Positions 33,914 to 42,218 of a DNA stretch of 64,000 nucleotides are shown in pieces. Under the pieces are notes generated by a model. It was not told the origin of the DNA. It searched no databases and saw only the letters and a list, made by a program, of their open reading frames with translations. The stretch's first letter is position 1. Each line of letters begins with the position of its first letter. A program made the position numbers and the translations under genes. The DNA is from Hyphomonadaceae bacterium. GTDB lineage: Bacteria; Pseudomonadota; Alphaproteobacteria; Caulobacterales; Aquidulcibacteraceae. The stretch lies in contig JALHQO010000003.1 of assembly GCA_022841905.1 (NCBI GenBank), forward strand, positions 232,236-296,235. Reading direction: 5' to 3'.

Positions 33914-35194
33914 ATGAAAAAGTCTGACCTGTCGCTTGGCATTCTCGCCGCGGCGATCGGCCTTGTCGTCGGAACGCCGCCGGCCTTGGCGCAGGGCCGT
34001 GACGACAATTTCGATCGTGACCGCAATGTCGGCGTGCGCGAACGGCCAAAGCCCGAATACGAAGCCGGCGGCATCCGCATGGGCGGATTTTGGCTCTACC
34101 CGCAGCTGACCGTTGCGGCTGAGTTCAACGACAACATTTTCGCCACCGAGACAGACACGCAGGAAGACATCATCTTCCATGTGGCGCCGAAGCTGGAGCT
34201 GAGTTCACGCTGGACCACGCACTCGCTTGGGTTTTCGCTCGAAGCGCCAAGCCGTTTTTACAACGACTATGACGACAATTCGACCACCGACGTCATCGGT
34301 ACTGTGGACGGACGGCTCGATGTCTATCGCGATTTTTACGTGTTCGGCGGCGCCTCGTTCGGCGACATGACCGAGCCCTTGTCGAGTTCGCCGTCCAGCC
34401 TGCCGCTGGCCGAGCCGATCGAATATACGCGCTGGTCGGTCAATGCCGGCTTCGTCAAGGCCTTCAATCGTCTGCGTCTCTCGGGTGAGGCGCGCCAGAC
34501 CGACCATGATTATGACGACGGCATTCTCTTCAATTTGACGCCAGTCGATCAAGATGACCGCGATCGCTCCGTGTCTGAAGTGGGTCTGCGCGTCGATTAT
34601 GCGGTGAGCCCCATGACGGCGCTCTTCTTGGCCGTCGGCGTCAATCAACGCGATTACGATCTCGATCCGCCCGATGCGCCGACCAATCGCGATTCAGAAG
34701 GCTATGAAGCCTTGGTCGGCGCCAATTTCGATCTGACCCGCCTGATGCGCGGTGAAATCGGCGTGGGTTATCTGGCTCAAGAGTATGACGATCCTAATGT
34801 GGGCGAGACTTCGGGGCTGGCGGTGCGCGCGAGCATCGAATGGTTTCCCGACGAACTGGTGACGGTGTCGTTCGGCGCCGCGCGTGAGATTGCCGATGCG
34901 GGCGCGGTTGGCGCCTCGAGCTACATCGCCAACAATGTAAGCTTTGGCGTCGACTACGAACTCCGGCGCAACATCATCTTGGGCGTAGGGCTCGATTACA
35001 GCTTCGACGATTACACCGGCATTGAGCGCGAAGACCAGCGCTATGGCGCCGAACTCAGCTTGGACTATCTGGTCAATCGCGGCGTCGCGATCTTTGCCGA
35101 AGTCGGTCATTATGAGCAAAGCTCAGAAGGACTGCAGTTGGGGCGGGAATACGATATCAATCGCGCCGTCATTGGGGTTAGATTGCGCCGCTAA
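33914..35194 (+). CDS. outer-membrane beta-barrel protein of EPS locus
   Basis: A 426-residue protein with a signal peptide (LGILAAAIGLVVGTPPALAQ) and a long series of alternating hydrophobic/polar beta-strands rich in Tyr, Asp and Asn (for example GFSLEAPSRFYNDYDDNSTT and LSLDYLVNRGVAIFAEVG). It ends in VIGVRLRR. It matches the OMP family that accompanies Wza/Wzc in alphaproteobacterial EPS clusters (the outer_membrane beta-barrel type near VpsM/ExoF-like genes). The stop overlaps a GCTAATATTAGC palindrome. Confidence 0.85.
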   Translation: MKKSDLSLGILAAAIGLVVGTPPALAQGRDDNFDRDRNVGVRERPKPEYEAGGIRMGGFWLYPQLTVAAEFNDNIFATETDTQEDIIFHVAPKLELSSRWTTHSLGFSLEAPSRFYNDYDDNSTTDVIGTVDGRLDVYRDFYVFGGASFGDMTEPLSSSPSSLPLAEPIEYTRWSVNAGFVKAFNRLRLSGEARQTDHDYDDGILFNLTPVDQDDRDRSVSEVGLRVDYAVSPMTALFLAVGVNQRDYDLDPPDAPTNRDSEGYEALVGANFDLTRLMRGEIGVGYLAQEYDDPNVGETSGLAVRASIEWFPDELVTVSFGAAREIADAGAVGASSYIANNVSFGVDYELRRNIILGVGLDYSFDDYTGIEREDQRYGAELSLDYLVNRGVAIFAEVGHYEQSSEGLQLGREYDINRAVIGVRLRR

Positions 35195-35201
35195 TATTAG
35201 C
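35190..35201. promoter_or_regulatory. GCTAATATTAGC palindrome
   Basis: A perfect 12-bp palindrome overlapping the stop codon of the barrel gene and ending 25 bases before the Wzc-like start. It matches the inner core of the 32611 palindrome. Confidence 0.5.
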
Positions 35202-35226
35202 AGCGCGGCAGCGCCAAGGACGACTG

Positions 35227-37464
35227 ATGAACGTGGTTTCCATTCGACGCAGCGACGAGCCTCTGCGCGATCGTCTCGATGAACCTGAGCCCCACGATCA
35301 GGGCGCGCAGCTTAAACGTCTCTACGCCATTTTGCTGCGCCGTTGGCGGCTTGCCTTAGCGGCCGGCGTAATCGTGTTCGCCGCCATCGTCGCCTATACC
35401 TTGGTCAGCCCTCGCATCTATACGGCCACCACATTGCTGATGGTCAATCCGGGCCGCGAACAGGTGATTTCGCAAGAACAGATGATCGAAGACGCCGCAC
35501 CCTCGTCGGCGGCGGTCGATAGCGAAATCGAAGTGCTCCGTTCGATGATGTTGAGCGCGCGGCTGGTCGAGGACATGAACCTTGTCGAAGACCCCGAATG
35601 GAACGGCGCGCTGCGGCCGCCCGGCTTGCTGGCGAGCGTGCTTGCGCCGCTGGGCGCACTGACCGGTAATGCAGAAGAGGCCGAAACGGACGGCTTATCG
35701 CAGGCCGAAGCCATCGCACGTGCTGTCAACGATGCAATCACGGTACGCCGCCGCGGCCTGAGCTACGGGATCGAGGTGTCGTTCGACTCGCGCGACCCGC
35801 GCCGCGCCGCCCAACTGCTCAATAAGCTGACCGAACTTTATCTTCTGTCGCAGACCGAAGCGCGTTTTGAAGCGTCGCAACGGGCCAATGATTGGCTGTC
35901 GGCGCGGCTGCAAGAGTTGCGTGTAGAGGTGCAGACCAAGGAACGCGCCGCGGAAGCGTTTCGACAACAGCATGGGCTTTCGGTCGCGGCCGGCGGTGAA
36001 GCCAACATGCCGACCCAAACCGAAGAAGTGCAGACCATGCTGGTCCAGGCGCGCGCGGATCTGGCCGAAAAGGAAGCGCGCCTGCGCCAAGTGCAGCGGC
36101 TGGTGACGGCCGGCGGCACCGCCGAAAGCATCGCCACAGCGCTCGATTCGCCAGTCATCGGCGATCTGCGCAGTCGCGAAGCCGAGTTGGCCCAACGGGG
36201 TGCGGAAATGCGTCGCCGCTATTCGGCCGAACACCCCCAAGTGCTGGCCGCGCAAGCCGAACTCGCCGATGTCCGCCAGCGCATCAATGATGAGATCCGC
36301 CGCATCACGGGCAGCCTGCAAAACGAAGTTGATATTGCGCGCGCGCGGCTTGGCACCTTGCAGGGAAGCTTCGGCAGTGCGGCCGGCGCCAGCGATCAAG
36401 ACAATGAAGCGGTCATTCAGTACCGCGAATTGTTGCGCGACGCGGCTGCGGCGCGCTCGGTGCATGAGAGCTTCCTCGAGCGCTTCCATCAGGTCTCCGA
36501 CCAAGGCAATTTGCCAAGCGCGACTTCGCGCGTCGTATCGGCGGCCACGCCGCCTGGGGCGCCCAGCCGGCCAAATCTGAGTTCAGCCTTCTTGATGGCG
36601 CTGCTGCTCGGCGGCATGGCCGGGGTCGGTCTTGCCTTTTTGCTGGAGACCCTCGACGCGTCGCTGTCGAACGCTGAAGACGCTGAGCGCAAGCTCGGCG
36701 TGCCGGCGGTGGCGTCGATCCCTGTGTTGAAGCCGCGTGATCTGCAAGGCCAGCCGCCGCATCGTCGAAGCCCTGCGCTTTATCTGGTCGACAAACCCGC
36801 ATCTGGCTTTGCCGAGGCGTTTCGGGTGCTGAGAACCTCTTTGATGCACGCGCGCCTGGAAAAGCGCCCGCAAGTGATCACCATCACATCGGCGGTGCCT
36901 GATGAAGGCAAAACAACAACGTCGCTGTGTCTCGCTCGCATCGGTGCGATGTCGGGGCAGCGCGTTCTTCTGGTCGATTGCGATCTGCGGCGCCATTCCT
37001 TGAGCGAAGAGATCGGCGTGCGCCCGACGCGGGGACTGCTCGACGTTTTGTCGGGAGAGGCGCTCTGGCGCGACGCGCTGGTGCAGGACCCGGAGAGTGG
37101 GGCGCATGTCTTGGCGACATTGGCGGGGCGCTTCACGCCGCGCGATGTGTTTGAGTCCGAGGCGATGACCAGGCTCATGCAGGAGTTGCGCGCACACTAC
37201 GATCTGATCGTGCTCGATTCCGCGCCCGTATTGGCGATCGCCGAGACCCGCACTGTTGCAGAGCACGCTGACCTTACACTGCTTGTGGTGCGCAGCGACA
37301 AGACCCCGGCGGGCGCTGCGCGGACAGCGCTCCGAGAGATCGTGCATTCGGGCGCAAACGTTGCAGGCGTTGCGCTCAACTATGTTGACCCGCGCCGGCC
37401 CGGGCACGGCTCTTATGGCGACACGCTCTATTATAGCTACGGGCGCAAGTACTACAGCAACTGA
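35227..37464 (+). CDS. Wzc-like polysaccharide copolymerase with BY-kinase domain
   Basis: A 745-residue inner-membrane protein. It has an N-terminal Wzz domain with the first membrane segment (LALAAGVIVFAAIVAYTLVS) and a long periplasmic coiled coil (residues about 215-430). The second membrane segment is SAFLMALLLGGMAGVGLAFL, followed by a BY-kinase domain with Walker A SAVPDEGKTTT (Lys562), Walker A' VLLVDCDLRRH and Walker B DLIVLDSAPVL. The tail is Tyr-rich (YGDTLYYSYGRKYYSN), the usual autophosphorylation cluster. It controls glycan chain length and export with the Wza-like protein. Full length and intact. Confidence 0.94.
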   Translation: MNVVSIRRSDEPLRDRLDEPEPHDQGAQLKRLYAILLRRWRLALAAGVIVFAAIVAYTLVSPRIYTATTLLMVNPGREQVISQEQMIEDAAPSSAAVDSEIEVLRSMMLSARLVEDMNLVEDPEWNGALRPPGLLASVLAPLGALTGNAEEAETDGLSQAEAIARAVNDAITVRRRGLSYGIEVSFDSRDPRRAAQLLNKLTELYLLSQTEARFEASQRANDWLSARLQELRVEVQTKERAAEAFRQQHGLSVAAGGEANMPTQTEEVQTMLVQARADLAEKEARLRQVQRLVTAGGTAESIATALDSPVIGDLRSREAELAQRGAEMRRRYSAEHPQVLAAQAELADVRQRINDEIRRITGSLQNEVDIARARLGTLQGSFGSAAGASDQDNEAVIQYRELLRDAAAARSVHESFLERFHQVSDQGNLPSATSRVVSAATPPGAPSRPNLSSAFLMALLLGGMAGVGLAFLLETLDASLSNAEDAERKLGVPAVASIPVLKPRDLQGQPPHRRSPALYLVDKPASGFAEAFRVLRTSLMHARLEKRPQVITITSAVPDEGKTTTSLCLARIGAMSGQRVLLVDCDLRRHSLSEEIGVRPTRGLLDVLSGEALWRDALVQDPESGAHVLATLAGRFTPRDVFESEAMTRLMQELRAHYDLIVLDSAPVLAIAETRTVAEHADLTLLVVRSDKTPAGAARTALREIVHSGANVAGVALNYVDPRRPGHGSYGDTLYYSYGRKYYSN

Positions 37465-37513
37465 GCGCAAAGTCGTGACCGTGATCACCACCTGAGTGTC
37501 ACGACGCACAAAC

Positions 37514-37553
37514 GTTAGCGACAAACATTAGTTATTGAGTTGCTAACATTAAT
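37514..37553. promoter_or_regulatory. TTAGC/GCTAA repeats before the sugar transferase gene
   Basis: GTTAGC (37514-37519) and GCTAACATTAAT (37542-37553) are inverted copies of the half-site seen in the other EPS palindromes. CATTAG and GCCGCTAAAG lie between or nearby. The spacing (22 bases) and position (before 37590) are consistent with a distributed operator. Weaker than the 32611 and 35190 sites. Confidence 0.4.
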
Positions 37554-37589
37554 GACGCCGCTAAAGTTCGCCTGCTAAGGGTGGACTTT

Positions 37590-38270
37590 ATGGCTGGTGG
37601 TGGATTGTCGAGGGCGGTCGCGCGCGCTGCGCCCGCTACAGATGCGACGGCTAAGGTGATCGATCTCGGATCGCGTCTGCGCGTCCGGGGACCGGCGCGT
37701 CACGTCTCTTGGCGCAAGCGAAGCTTCGACATTTGCGTCTCAAGCGCGCTGTTGGTCGCCTTGGCGCCTGTACTTATTCTGACTTGGATCGGCGTGCGAG
37801 CGACCAGCCGGGGCCCTGGTCTTTATTGGTCAGACCGCGTCGGCTATCGCGGGCGTCACTTTGCGATGCCGAAATTTCGCACCATGCGTGTGGGCGCGCC
37901 GTTGTCGGCGCGCGAGCACCTTGTTGGCGCCGACACGCACATTACGTTGATCGGGCGCCTGCTGCGGCGCTTTAGCATTGATGAGACGCCGCAGCTGTTT
38001 TGCGTGCTGCGCGGCGACATGAGCTTGATCGGGCCGCGTCCTCTGATCGCCAATGATCCTGCGCAAGCCGCGCGGGCGCAATTTCCTGATGTCATGATGG
38101 TGCGCCCGGGCTTGAGCGGATTGGCGCAGGTGCGCGGCCGCAATCAAGTGTCGCCGCGCCGAAAAGCCCGCTTGGACGCGTTCTACGCGCGTCAGCGGTC
38201 CTGGAAACTTGACCTTGCTATCGCCGCCAGCACCGCGCTCGTGGTGTTGACCGGACGGGGCATGATGTGA
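37590..38270 (+). CDS. undecaprenyl-phosphate sugar phosphotransferase (bacterial sugar transferase)
   Basis: A 226-residue enzyme of the WbaP/WcaJ C-terminal type. A reentrant membrane helix (ICVSSALLVALAPVLILTWI) is followed by the catalytic part: KFRTMRVGAP, RRFSIDETPQLFCVLRGDMS, LIGPRPL, and RPGLSGLAQVRGRN. It starts glycan assembly by moving a hexose-1-phosphate onto undecaprenyl phosphate. It lacks the extra N-terminal membrane domain, as in the short PglC-like/HfsE-like enzymes. ATG 37590 is preferred over GTG 37581. The next gene overlaps its stop by 4 bases. Confidence 0.94.
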   Translation: MAGGGLSRAVARAAPATDATAKVIDLGSRLRVRGPARHVSWRKRSFDICVSSALLVALAPVLILTWIGVRATSRGPGLYWSDRVGYRGRHFAMPKFRTMRVGAPLSAREHLVGADTHITLIGRLLRRFSIDETPQLFCVLRGDMSLIGPRPLIANDPAQAARAQFPDVMMVRPGLSGLAQVRGRNQVSPRRKARLDAFYARQRSWKLDLAIAASTALVVLTGRGMM

Positions 38271-38803
38271 GCGCGCGATTAAAGCCGCATGACGGTCTTA
38301 AGACCGGCGAGCGCTGGTTTTTGGTCAACACGCAAACGGGCCGCGAGCAGCTCGCAGCCCAGCACCTCATCCGGCAAGAGTATCGGCCATTCATTCCATG
38401 GACGTGGCGCAGCATTCGTCATGCGCGCCAGATTCGGACGACGAAGTCGGCCTTTTTCCCGGGCTATCTTTTCGTGCCGCTCGATCTGGAGCGCCAGCGT
38501 TGGCGTCCGATCGACGGCACCATCGGGGTGCTGCGGCTGGTGAAAGCGGGCGCTCATCCGCTGGCGGCGCCCACAGGTCTGGTGGAAGATCTGATCGGTG
38601 CGACCGGCGGCGACGGCGCGCTTGATCTGGTAGGCTCAGATCTTGCGATTGGTCAATCGGTGCGCGTGATCCGTGGACCGTTCGCTGATCATTTGGCCGT
38701 TGTTGAACGCGCCAGCGCCGGCGAGCGCATCCGGGTGCTGCTGGCCATCATGAACCAGAGCGTGCCGGTTGATCTGCAACGCGCTGACTTGGCCGCGCTT
38801 TAA
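38267..38803 (+). CDS. NusG-like transcription antiterminator (RfaH/UpxY type)
   Basis: A 178-residue protein with a NusG N-terminal domain (WFLVNTQTGREQLAAQHLI, then FFPGYLFVPLDLERQRW) and a KOW-like C-terminal part (VRVIRGPFADHLAVVERASA). Paralogues of this kind assist transcription through long surface-polysaccharide operons. It is translationally coupled to the sugar transferase (ATGTGA junction), so it belongs to the EPS operon and probably reads it or the glycan operon at 54-64 kb. An ops-like recruitment element was not identified. Confidence 0.9.
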   Translation: MSARLKPHDGLKTGERWFLVNTQTGREQLAAQHLIRQEYRPFIPWTWRSIRHARQIRTTKSAFFPGYLFVPLDLERQRWRPIDGTIGVLRLVKAGAHPLAAPTGLVEDLIGATGGDGALDLVGSDLAIGQSVRVIRGPFADHLAVVERASAGERIRVLLAIMNQSVPVDLQRADLAAL

Positions 38804-39219
38804 GCTAAAGTGTTCGCACGCCGCAATGGACGCGATCTGTTGTGGGCGGCCCAATCGGTTCAGATCGGCGGCGTGAAAACGCGAGCCGCCGGCGGCGCCA
38901 AGTGTGGTTTGGGAACGTAGACGCCGCCGGGCCCGTCAGCCCCGATGCAGTAAAGCATGATCGATGCACGGTCGCGACACCGACAGAATGTGATCTTTAT
39001 CACAGCGCGCTTTATCGCCTTCGCACAGCCGTTGCTTGTTGCAGAATTCGCGTCGCGCACTGGTGCTTGACGCTGACGCCGGCGCTTGATGCTGCGCCCG
39101 TCCACGGCTTGCGTTTCCTCCGACCTCACGGAATATTGCAGTCGGTCACCGCGAGCGACGCGGTCGTGAAATCCGGCCGACCCAGTGCGGCGCTATCGGA
39201 TCAGGCAGGAGGAAAACAT
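38804..39219. other. intergenic region with a CRP-like box
   Basis: About 415 bases between the NusG-like gene and the gene at 39220. A frame in phase with the latter is open from 38842, but its Cys/Arg-rich, disordered translation and the strong ribosome site at 39207-39213 argue that it is untranslated leader. Apart from the CRP-like box at 38989, no other structure is seen. Confidence 0.45.
38989..39004. promoter_or_regulatory. perfect CRP-like box
   Basis: TGTGATCTTTATCACA matches TGTGA-N6-TCACA exactly. It lies 215 bases upstream of the gene at 39220 and is the only regulator-type palindrome in this gap. It shares its core half-site with the boxes near the Crp genes at 22-24 kb. Confidence 0.6.
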
Positions 39220-39963
39220 ATGGGGTCCTTGCAGCTTCTGGAATTCTCTCACGACCGCTACAATGCGCTTCAGGGCATCGTCGAAGTCGATCATCACCTT
39301 CGAACCGGCACGTTCTTTGATCGCGAGCTCCACGAGATTTTCGCCGCGATCGACGATGCAGGCCTGTCGCGACTAGTTGGCGTCGCTCTGCTTCACGGTC
39401 ATTTCGACGCCGCGCCCGGCCAGGCGCCGACGCAGAGCGATGGCAAAGGGGCTTTGCGTGATTGTCTCGTGACCGCAAACGCGCCAGTGACGGGCGATCG
39501 CACGCCGGTGCTCTTGAAAGCAGCCTATCACGACGGCGCCAGCGTGTGGGCGGTGGCGCCGCTCGAGTATTCGGCGATAGCAGCCGCCAAAGTTGCGTGG
39601 GCGCACATTATGAAGCAAGAGGCCGGATTGACGCGCATTGTGGAGACGATCGGCCAATTGGGTCTCGACGATTTGGTTGGCTTGAGCGTGCTTCCCCGCA
39701 CAGACCGCAAGCTGGGCTCTGATGAAGCCTGGGTCGAACAGACGAGTGCGGTCGGCGACGACATGCACTGGGCCAATGTCGTCGCGGCTCAACGTGTCAG
39801 TGACGTCGTCTTCGGCGACATGATACAGACTGTGTTTGTGTCTCCCGCCCAAGACATCAATCCGACAGCCTGTGTGCCGGTGTGCGATGTCGGGCCAACG
39901 TTTTGCAATCGTTATGGGCAAATGCACGAACGCCAAAGCAATCACGGCAGGCGCCACACCTAA
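39220..39963 (+). CDS. hypothetical protein, possible CRP-regulated, 247 aa
   Basis: Begins MGSLQLLEFSHDRYNALQGI after an excellent ribosome site (AGGAGGA, 39207-39213). It is soluble, mixed alpha/beta, with His- and Asp-rich stretches (EVDHHLRTG, LHGHFDAAPG). A C-terminal Cys cluster (CVPVCDVGPTFCNRYG) could bind metal. The spacing C-x3-C-x6-C-x3-Y is not a motif I can assign. Encoded downstream of a perfect CRP-like box. No family recognised. Confidence 0.6.
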   Translation: MGSLQLLEFSHDRYNALQGIVEVDHHLRTGTFFDRELHEIFAAIDDAGLSRLVGVALLHGHFDAAPGQAPTQSDGKGALRDCLVTANAPVTGDRTPVLLKAAYHDGASVWAVAPLEYSAIAAAKVAWAHIMKQEAGLTRIVETIGQLGLDDLVGLSVLPRTDRKLGSDEAWVEQTSAVGDDMHWANVVAAQRVSDVVFGDMIQTVFVSPAQDINPTACVPVCDVGPTFCNRYGQMHERQSNHGRRHT

Positions 39964-40148
39964 GGCGTCCCGATGCGGTGTCAGACCGACCACGCATGGC
40001 GTTTGCGCTTATTGGAGCTCATATCTAATCGCCCTACTTGTTCGGTCTGCCCAAAGCGGGGGCGGGCGGCATCCTTTTTTTGAACTCGCTCATTGTCCAG
40101 GCGCCAAGGCGGCGACTAGGCTTGCTGCGCGATCGGGCGGGGCATCAC

Positions 40149-40672
40149 TTGTACAAGACATTTCAGGCTTTGGTGCTTTGCGCGCTGCTGACATTGGCTG
40201 CGGCCCCGTTGGCGCAGGTGCGAGCTGAAGGACGTCCGATTGCCGGCGCCACGACAATATCGATCCTTGCCAGGACACTGAGGTCGATCTCGCGGCGCGC
40301 AGAGCGCGCAGCGCTGCTTCTCAACCGCCGGCGCCGCCGCCGGTCCAATACCCGGCGATCCTGCCGATCCCGTCGAATTCTCCTGATCCGGAAAGTGTGC
40401 CCGCCACTATGCCGGTGAGCGTCGATCAGGCCCGGCTCTATCCGGCGCGCGCGCTGGATCGTGGCATGGCCGGCGAGGCTGTTATCATTGCGCGCATCAA
40501 TGGCGCTGGGCGTGCGGAAGAGGTTTATCTCGTATCGCAAAATCCTTCCGGTTGGTTCTTTGGTGAAGCCGCGGTGCTCGCCGCGCAAAATGCGCAATGG
40601 CCGACGACGGCGGCCGATGGCGCGCCGGCGCCCTATTTCGCCAGATGGCGCGTGCGCTTCCGTGTTGAGTGA
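40149..40672 (+). pseudogene. TonB-C-terminal domain protein with a frameshift
   Basis: The C-terminal half (40397-40672 and the open frame before it) encodes a TonB-C/energy-transducer-like domain: LYPARALDRGMAGEAVIIAR, then INGAGRAEEVYLVSQNPSGW and AAVLAAQNAQWPT. Upstream in that frame a Pro-rich stretch (SQPPAPPPVQYPAILPIPS) runs back to a stop at 40226. The signal-peptide-like start (LVLCALLTLAAAPLAQVRA) lies in another frame, so one indel around 40230-40290 breaks the gene. It may be decayed, or a sequencing error may have split it. The start site is uncertain. Confidence 0.55.
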
Positions 40673-40870
40673 AAGCGGGCATGAAACGCCGGGGAAGTGC
40701 ATTCGGCGCAACGCCGCCTTCACCTGGTTGAAGGCTAAGGCTTGGCGTTGTCACCTCTGCTAGAACGCTGCGCGACAATTGTTTGTCTCGGCGCGCCGTT
40801 TTGACGGGCGACGCTCGAGGCGGTCGAACCAACACAAACACGCGCGTTCGTCCCTCACCCAAATGTGCTC

Positions 40871-40886
40871 TGTGATTTAGATCACG
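40871..40886. promoter_or_regulatory. CRP-like box, one mismatch
   Basis: TGTGATTTAGATCACG fits TGTGA-N6-TCACA with one mismatch at the last base. It lies 147 bases before the zinc-ribbon gene at 41034. Confidence 0.45.
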
Positions 40887-41033
40887 CATCCTCCCTTTAT
40901 TGATGCGTGGCCAGAGTTGAGGCCCAATGTTATTTTGTCGGCGCTGCGCACGCTGATCTTGTGTCCCGCATCTCGGACAGGGCCCCGCGTGGTCGCTTCA
41001 ATGTGCCGTCCCGGCGCTGAAGGGAGGTTGCTC

Positions 41034-41288
41034 GTGAACTTGATGCTCTACCCAGACTGCCCCAAGTGTGGCTCGAAGAAAGTGTCTAGCGCGTTGCCGG
41101 ACCAATACGGCCTCGGCAGGGCAGGGCGCGGCATGGGCACGATCGCGCGAGGCGGCGCCTTCCTGGCCCCGGTCGCTGCGGCGATGGCTGCCGGCATTAG
41201 TGTTGCAGGCGTTGTTATGGGCGCTTATGTGCGCGTGCCCGGCGGCGGCGAGAAGCGTTGCGCAGACTGCAATAATGTATTTCGCTAA
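41034..41288 (+). CDS. zinc-ribbon membrane-associated small protein, 84 aa
   Basis: Starts at GTG 41034, 6 bases after AGGGAGG. Four Cys in two pairs (CPKCG near residue 8 and CADC near the C-terminus) would form a zinc ribbon. Between them lies a hydrophobic Ala/Gly segment (APVAAAMAAGISVAGVVMGA) that may insert in a membrane. The next gene starts 14 bases before its stop. Similar 'zinc ribbon plus glycine/alanine hydrophobic' small proteins are common and uncharacterised. Confidence 0.65.
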   Translation: MNLMLYPDCPKCGSKKVSSALPDQYGLGRAGRGMGTIARGGAFLAPVAAAMAAGISVAGVVMGAYVRVPGGGEKRCADCNNVFR

Positions 41289-41919
41289 GGGCTGGGTTGC
41301 GGTCGCGGCGGGCTGTCTTGCCTTTGGTCTTGTGACGGCCTGCGCGCGCGCTCCCCAGGCGAGCCCTGATCAGATCTTGACGATCGCTCATGAGGCGACC
41401 GGCGTGGAGTACGCCGTATCCAGCTACGAAGATTATTTGCTCTCGCCTGTGGCCAATAGCAGATTGTTTCACAATGCGAGTGCGCCCCCTCCAGCGATCG
41501 AACACCGCAACATTGCCGTGCTCTTGCGGTTTTCCTCGTGCAGAAATTTCGCGAGCGCCTATACGGCGTTTTTGCGTGATGCAGGCGGCTTTCTGGGACC
41601 GCTGGCGCGAAGGGATACACGCAGTGACGGCCACGAGGCTGGACTGGGCGATCCCAATGTCGGCAACGGTATTTTTCTGTTCGCTTCGCCGACGCTGCGG
41701 GCTGATGTCATTGAAAGCGAGGTGGCGCGGTGCAAAGCCTATGATGCGGCCAATCCCGGCTTGAAACATCACGTCTTCGCGGTTTTGGTCAGGGTGGAGG
41801 ACTCGCCTTCGTCTGCGGCGTTCTATGATCGCTATGTCGAAGACGTTGTGTTCGCCAACACGCATGCGAGCTTTTCTGACTGGGCTGTTCAGGAGTTCAT
41901 TATCGGCATGATGTTCTAG
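41275..41919 (+). CDS. hypothetical lipoprotein, 214 aa
   Basis: The N-terminus MYFAKGWVAVAAGCLAFGLV is followed by TAC (lipobox Cys23). The rest is mixed alpha/beta with no recognised motif. It overlaps the zinc-ribbon gene by 14 bases in another frame, so the two are probably translated together. The in-frame extension to 41068 overlaps most of the zinc-ribbon gene and is rejected. Confidence 0.6.
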   Translation: MYFAKGWVAVAAGCLAFGLVTACARAPQASPDQILTIAHEATGVEYAVSSYEDYLLSPVANSRLFHNASAPPPAIEHRNIAVLLRFSSCRNFASAYTAFLRDAGGFLGPLARRDTRSDGHEAGLGDPNVGNGIFLFASPTLRADVIESEVARCKAYDAANPGLKHHVFAVLVRVEDSPSSAAFYDRYVEDVVFANTHASFSDWAVQEFIIGMMF

Positions 41920-42218
41920 AAACTCCGCTGAGTATTTCGCAGCTGCGGGCCGACGCGCTGATGCGCGTAGGTGAGGGGTGAGCGACGAGGTCGCCGTATG
42001 GACCATCTGGTTGGAGTCCCATACGACAAACGTGCAAAACGACGTTCGTGCGCAAGCGCCGAGGGCTAGAGCGTTTCATGCCAGTGGTCTCCAGGCGCCG
42101 AGCGCGTTCTTGTGTCTATGCGTCAGTAGAGTTCTGGCTCCCTGAACGAGCCCGACGCAATGTCCTCGCAGCCGGGAAACCGCTTCCACGTTCCAAGATT
42201 GCTGCGTAGGCTTCCACC

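Noticed and set aside
38842-39219. In-frame extension upstream of the gene at 39220
   Set aside because: A strong ribosome site directly precedes ATG 39220 and the extension contains the CRP-like box.
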